The notes beneath the pieces were generated by a model. It did no database searches, was not told the origin of the DNA, and saw nothing but the letters and a program-made list of their open reading frames with translations. This document shows positions 61,378-64,000 of a stretch of 64,000 nt of DNA, piece by piece. The DNA comes from Desulfomonilia bacterium (lineage in GTDB: Bacteria; Desulfobacterota; Desulfomonilia; UBA1062): positions 62,001 through 126,000 of the forward strand of contig DATCTV010000023.1 of assembly GCA_036567785.1 (NCBI GenBank), read 5' to 3'. The translations under genes and the position numbers were made by a program. Every line of letters starts with the position of its first letter. Within the stretch, counting starts at the first letter, position 1.

Positions 61378-62343
61378 ATGGGGAAATGGAAGATACCGCC
61401 CGATGGCGGTCATCTGGATCTGGCGACAGGCATTTATTTCCAGAATATGACCGGCAGGGAAATCGAACAGAGGCTAAAGACAAACGATCTCATAATCATT
61501 CCCGTAGGGAGTACTGAAAATCACGGTCCTCATGCATGTGCAGGAGAGGACACGTTCCTGCTCACAAGAATAGCCGAGCAGGTGGCGCTTGCAACCGGCT
61601 GCACCGTGGCTCAGCCGGTCTGGTATGGATCGCACCCGTTCAACCATCTGGGAATGCCCGGCACCATAGTGGTCCCCGAAGAAGACCTGGCAGCTTATCT
61701 TCGCGCAATAATAGCAGGTTTCTGGAACGCGGGGTTCAGAAAGCAGATATTCATCAACGGCCATGCGCAGGACTATGTCATACCGATGGCTATCCACCAG
61801 TTCGGAAAGAAATATCAGGTGCCCGCAGTGATAGCCTATCTCAACTGGTGGTTTTCTATCAGACCGCATATTAGAGACAAGGCGCACGGCGGGCCTTTCG
61901 AAACACCTTTCGTTCATGCCGACGAATGTGAGACGTCCTTTTCCCTGGCGCTCTTCCCTGAGATGATCAAGATGAAAGACGCAGTCGATACGAAGGGAGA
62001 GATGTACATCAAGGACGGTATCGTCGATAAGTCAGGACTGGCCTACGGCCATGCCATGAGGTTTTATGACCATGTAGGACTGACAGGGATGGAGGTGCTG
62101 TGCACACCGGAAGGCGTTGTCGGCAAGAGCACGCTTGCATCCGCCGACAAGGCCAGGCCCGGCGTGGAAGCGGCCATGGATTATCTTGAGGATCTCATAA
62201 ATGAAATAATGGGCAGGTTCCCGGCGGGCCAGCTGCCTCCGATTGAGAAGATGACGCAAAGACCGAAAGAGCAAATCGAATCGGTCATAAAAGGACCGAG
62301 GAACGGCGGCGCGCATATCTATACAATAAGCTACCCGACCTGA
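61378..62343 (+). CDS. iolN: Creatininase-family hydrolase, 3-dehydro-scyllo-inosose hydrolase (IolN)-like
   Basis: This 321-residue metal-dependent amidohydrolase-fold enzyme has the creatininase signature: PVGSTENHGPHACAGEDTF (Glu47, His49, Asp58), NGHAQD (His129) and VHADECETS (His180, Glu183). The N-terminus MGKWKIPPDGGHLDLATGIY resembles the IolN group, which in Thermotoga maritima opens the diketo-inositol ring to 5-keto-L-gluconate. The next genes are a zinc dehydrogenase and a TIM-barrel epimerase, the same set of families as in that pathway. AAGGAGG precedes the ATG. Other creatininase-family hydrolases remain possible. Confidence 0.78.
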   Translation: MGKWKIPPDGGHLDLATGIYFQNMTGREIEQRLKTNDLIIIPVGSTENHGPHACAGEDTFLLTRIAEQVALATGCTVAQPVWYGSHPFNHLGMPGTIVVPEEDLAAYLRAIIAGFWNAGFRKQIFINGHAQDYVIPMAIHQFGKKYQVPAVIAYLNWWFSIRPHIRDKAHGGPFETPFVHADECETSFSLALFPEMIKMKDAVDTKGEMYIKDGIVDKSGLAYGHAMRFYDHVGLTGMEVLCTPEGVVGKSTLASADKARPGVEAAMDYLEDLINEIMGRFPAGQLPPIEKMTQRPKEQIESVIKGPRNGGAHIYTISYPT

Positions 62344-62358
62344 CGAGGAGAACGAATA

Positions 62359-63561
62359 ATGGAGACTTATATAAAAGGGGAGAAGGATTACGTTGAAGGA
62401 AAGACAATAAAAGCGGCTGTCATGGTCGAGCCCGGCAGAATGGAGGTCCGGCAGCTGCCATGGCCGAAACTTGAAAGAGGCGCGCTGATACTGAAGATGC
62501 GCATGTCCGGCATATGCGGGACAGACAAGCACGCCTTCAGGGGCGGAGAGGAAAGAATACTGTACGGAGGCACCGAGGCTGAACAGGAGATGGCATATCC
62601 GGCAGTACATGGACATGAGAACGTGGGCGAGATAGTGGAGATGTATCCCGAAGATAAGAACCTTATCGAGTATCACGGGGGCGAACTCAGGATCGGAGAC
62701 AGGGTCACGATGTGCCCGAATGTTGTGTGCAGAAACTGCTGGTACTGCAGGCATATATTCGCATACCCGTTCTGTGCCAAGAACACGACCATCGGCCTTT
62801 CTTATCCGAGCAATGTACATCCGTATGTGGCGGGCGGATGGGCCGAATACATGTATGTTCCGAAAGGTGCGTGGGTCTATAAGGTGCCTGAAGGAATGCC
62901 TGATGAATTCGGGGCCATGGCCGAGATATTCGTGGTAACTTCGACGCTTGACAGGGCCAAGGAGTTCTCGAGAATCGAATCAAGAGGTTTCGGGTTTGCC
63001 GATACGGTCGTAATCCAGGGAGGCGGTGCCATGGGCCTCATGCACATAGCCAAGGCAAGGATGCTCGGTGCGGGAAAAATAATACTGGTGGATCCCTCAA
63101 AGAAAAAGCTCGAAATAGCAAAGGAATTCGGGGCCGATTATGGAATCGACATAAGCGTGACCACTAAGGAAGAACGGGTGAATATCGTCAAGGACCTCAC
63201 GGACGGAAGAGGGGCGGATGTCGTTGTGGAAGTGGTCGGAACTGCTGAATGTGTGAAGGAAGGCCTCGAGATGACCAGAAGGGGCGGCACATATATAGAG
63301 ACTGGGAATTTCGTGGACTGCGGCGAGGTGGCGCTCAATATCCACAGGGACATTGCGGCTAAGAATGTTCTACTCATTGGCAACACCAATCACCCCCATA
63401 CAGGTTATTATCAGCACATGTACATGATGCAGAAGTACTCAAAGGAGTATCCTTTCGAGAAGCTCATAACTCACAGGTTCAGGCTGGATGACGCTCAGAA
63501 GGCAGTCGAGACCTCGCTTGAGACCGACCCTCTGAAGGTGATTTTCGACATGACAATGTGA
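62359..63561 (+). CDS. iolM: Zinc-dependent alcohol dehydrogenase, scyllo-inosose dehydrogenase (IolM)-like
   Basis: This 400-residue medium-chain dehydrogenase has catalytic zinc ligands in SGICGTDKHAF (Cys53) and HGHENVGE (His86, Glu87), a structural-zinc lobe CRNCWYCRHIFAYPFC, and a Rossmann motif VVIQGGGAMGLMH for NAD. The length and the unusual N-terminal extension (METYIKGEKDYVEGK) fit the IolM type, which oxidises 2-keto-myo-inositol in Thermotoga. A related threonine or sorbitol dehydrogenase is the main alternative. AGGAG precedes the ATG, 15 bases after the hydrolase stop. It is part of the same operon. Confidence 0.75.
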   Translation: METYIKGEKDYVEGKTIKAAVMVEPGRMEVRQLPWPKLERGALILKMRMSGICGTDKHAFRGGEERILYGGTEAEQEMAYPAVHGHENVGEIVEMYPEDKNLIEYHGGELRIGDRVTMCPNVVCRNCWYCRHIFAYPFCAKNTTIGLSYPSNVHPYVAGGWAEYMYVPKGAWVYKVPEGMPDEFGAMAEIFVVTSTLDRAKEFSRIESRGFGFADTVVIQGGGAMGLMHIAKARMLGAGKIILVDPSKKKLEIAKEFGADYGIDISVTTKEERVNIVKDLTDGRGADVVVEVVGTAECVKEGLEMTRRGGTYIETGNFVDCGEVALNIHRDIAAKNVLLIGNTNHPHTGYYQHMYMMQKYSKEYPFEKLITHRFRLDDAQKAVETSLETDPLKVIFDMTM

Positions 63562-63579
63562 CGGAAAAAGCAAGAAATT

Positions 63580-64000
63580 ATGTTTGATTTGAGCGTCAGC
63601 CTTTCGCCAATAAAGTCGCCGTTCAGTCCGCTGCTCTTTTCCGGTGACCTTGAAGAAGGTCTAATGAATGTCAGCAGGCTGGGCTACAGCGGCGTGGACC
63701 TGAGCCTGCTGGATTCGGCAGTCCTTGACCAGGACTGGATAATCGGGAAGACCGGAAGCCTGAATCTGAAAGTCTACACAATCGCCACGGGCCAGACATA
63801 TTACAATGACGGATATTCCCTTTACAGCGCCGAAGCGGACAAACGTGAAAAGGCTGTTGCCAGGATAAATTCCCATATCGATTTTGCCTCCAGGCTTGGC
63901 GCCATGGTAATAATCGGAGGCGTACGGGGAAAGATAACGGCCGGAAGCGAGCACGAAAGGCTCAGTCTGGAACAGGAAGGCAGGCAGGCCATATGTCAAT
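63580..64000 (+). CDS. Sugar isomerase/epimerase TIM-barrel protein, 3' end outside window (IolO-like)
   Basis: The first 140 residues are visible. They begin MFDLSVSLSPIKSP and show the xylose-isomerase-like TIM-barrel pattern: GYSGVDLSLLD (strand 2), LKVYTIATGQTYY, INSHIDFASRLGAMVIIGGV and RGKITAGSEHERL. In the Thermotoga inositol pathway this place is taken by IolO, the epimerase from 5-keto-L-gluconate to D-tagaturonate. The start at ATG 63580, 18 bases after the dehydrogenase stop, has only a weak ribosome site. The gene continues beyond the window. Confidence 0.72.
   Translation, partial: MFDLSVSLSPIKSPFSPLLFSGDLEEGLMNVSRLGYSGVDLSLLDSAVLDQDWIIGKTGSLNLKVYTIATGQTYYNDGYSLYSAEADKREKAVARINSHIDFASRLGAMVIIGGVRGKITAGSEHERLSLEQEGRQAICQ

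Noticed and set aside
62032-62820. 262-codon minus-strand frame across the hydrolase-dehydrogenase junction
   Set aside because: It covers parts of two well-supported plus-strand genes and their ribosome site; no minus-strand ribosome site is seen.

Overview
The window reads as chromosomal DNA from a Gram-negative, probably anaerobic bacterium of the Desulfobacterota/Deltaproteobacteria type. The evidence is indirect: many lipoproteins and outer-membrane barrels, a heptose kinase gene for lipopolysaccharide core (hldE kinase part), a DUF4416 gene, the yicC-remA-gmk order, an AmrS radical SAM enzyme, and fused MerR-TetR regulators beside acyl-CoA type genes. No rRNA, phage, insertion sequence or CRISPR array was seen. 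One tRNA, tRNA-Leu(TAA), lies at 24203-24287 on the minus strand.

Layout. 1-3.3 kb: a thiolase/DUF35 pair on the minus strand, diverging from two tandem MerR-TetR fusion regulators, with a perfect palindromic operator candidate between them. 3.5-5.8 kb: a CoA-transferase, a UPF0200-type NTPase and a Gdx/SugE exporter. 5.8-12.7 kb, minus strand: an exported barrel-like protein overlapping glycogen phosphorylase, an AT-rich type II restriction-modification cassette, and a carboxylesterase lipoprotein. 12.9-22.1 kb, plus strand: ilvD, amrS, an M18 aminopeptidase overlapping a degenerate histidine-kinase-like gene and a NUDIX gene, a small exported-protein gene broken by an in-frame TAG, a toxin-antitoxin-like pair, and polA, whose start overlaps the toxin stop. 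22.3-34.1 kb: envelope and exoenzyme genes, comprising a seven-repeat RCC1 lipoprotein, a heparinase-II/III-like lipoprotein, a beta-helix lipoprotein, two penicillin-acylase-family hydrolases and a polytopic GT-C-like membrane protein.

34.5-40.5 kb is a tight housekeeping run (ftsY, hldE kinase part, DUF4416, yicC, remA, gmk, pyrF, tonB-like). It is followed on the minus strand by an AI-2E family permease, two tandem FadL/OmpP1-type barrels and a 1006-residue lipoprotein of unknown function. 47.9-50.1 kb holds rsmD-coaD-aspC. 50.3-58 kb holds an exported DUF4412-like protein, a barrel, an FGGY kinase with a DUF362 protein, and a BaeSR-like two-component system diverging from a small proline-rich exported protein.

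58.2-64 kb ends in a catabolic cluster: a lipoprotein, an ATC-hydrolase-like protein, a GPH-type sugar symporter, then a creatininase-family hydrolase, a zinc dehydrogenase and a truncated TIM-barrel epimerase. The last three match in family and order the IolN, IolM and IolO parts of the alternative inositol pathway described in Thermotoga maritima. The best candidates for something little described are the tandem MerR-TetR fusions, the FadL-FadL-giant-lipoprotein locus, and this Thermotoga-type inositol module outside Thermotogae. Family names come from recognising motifs by eye; no database search was run.
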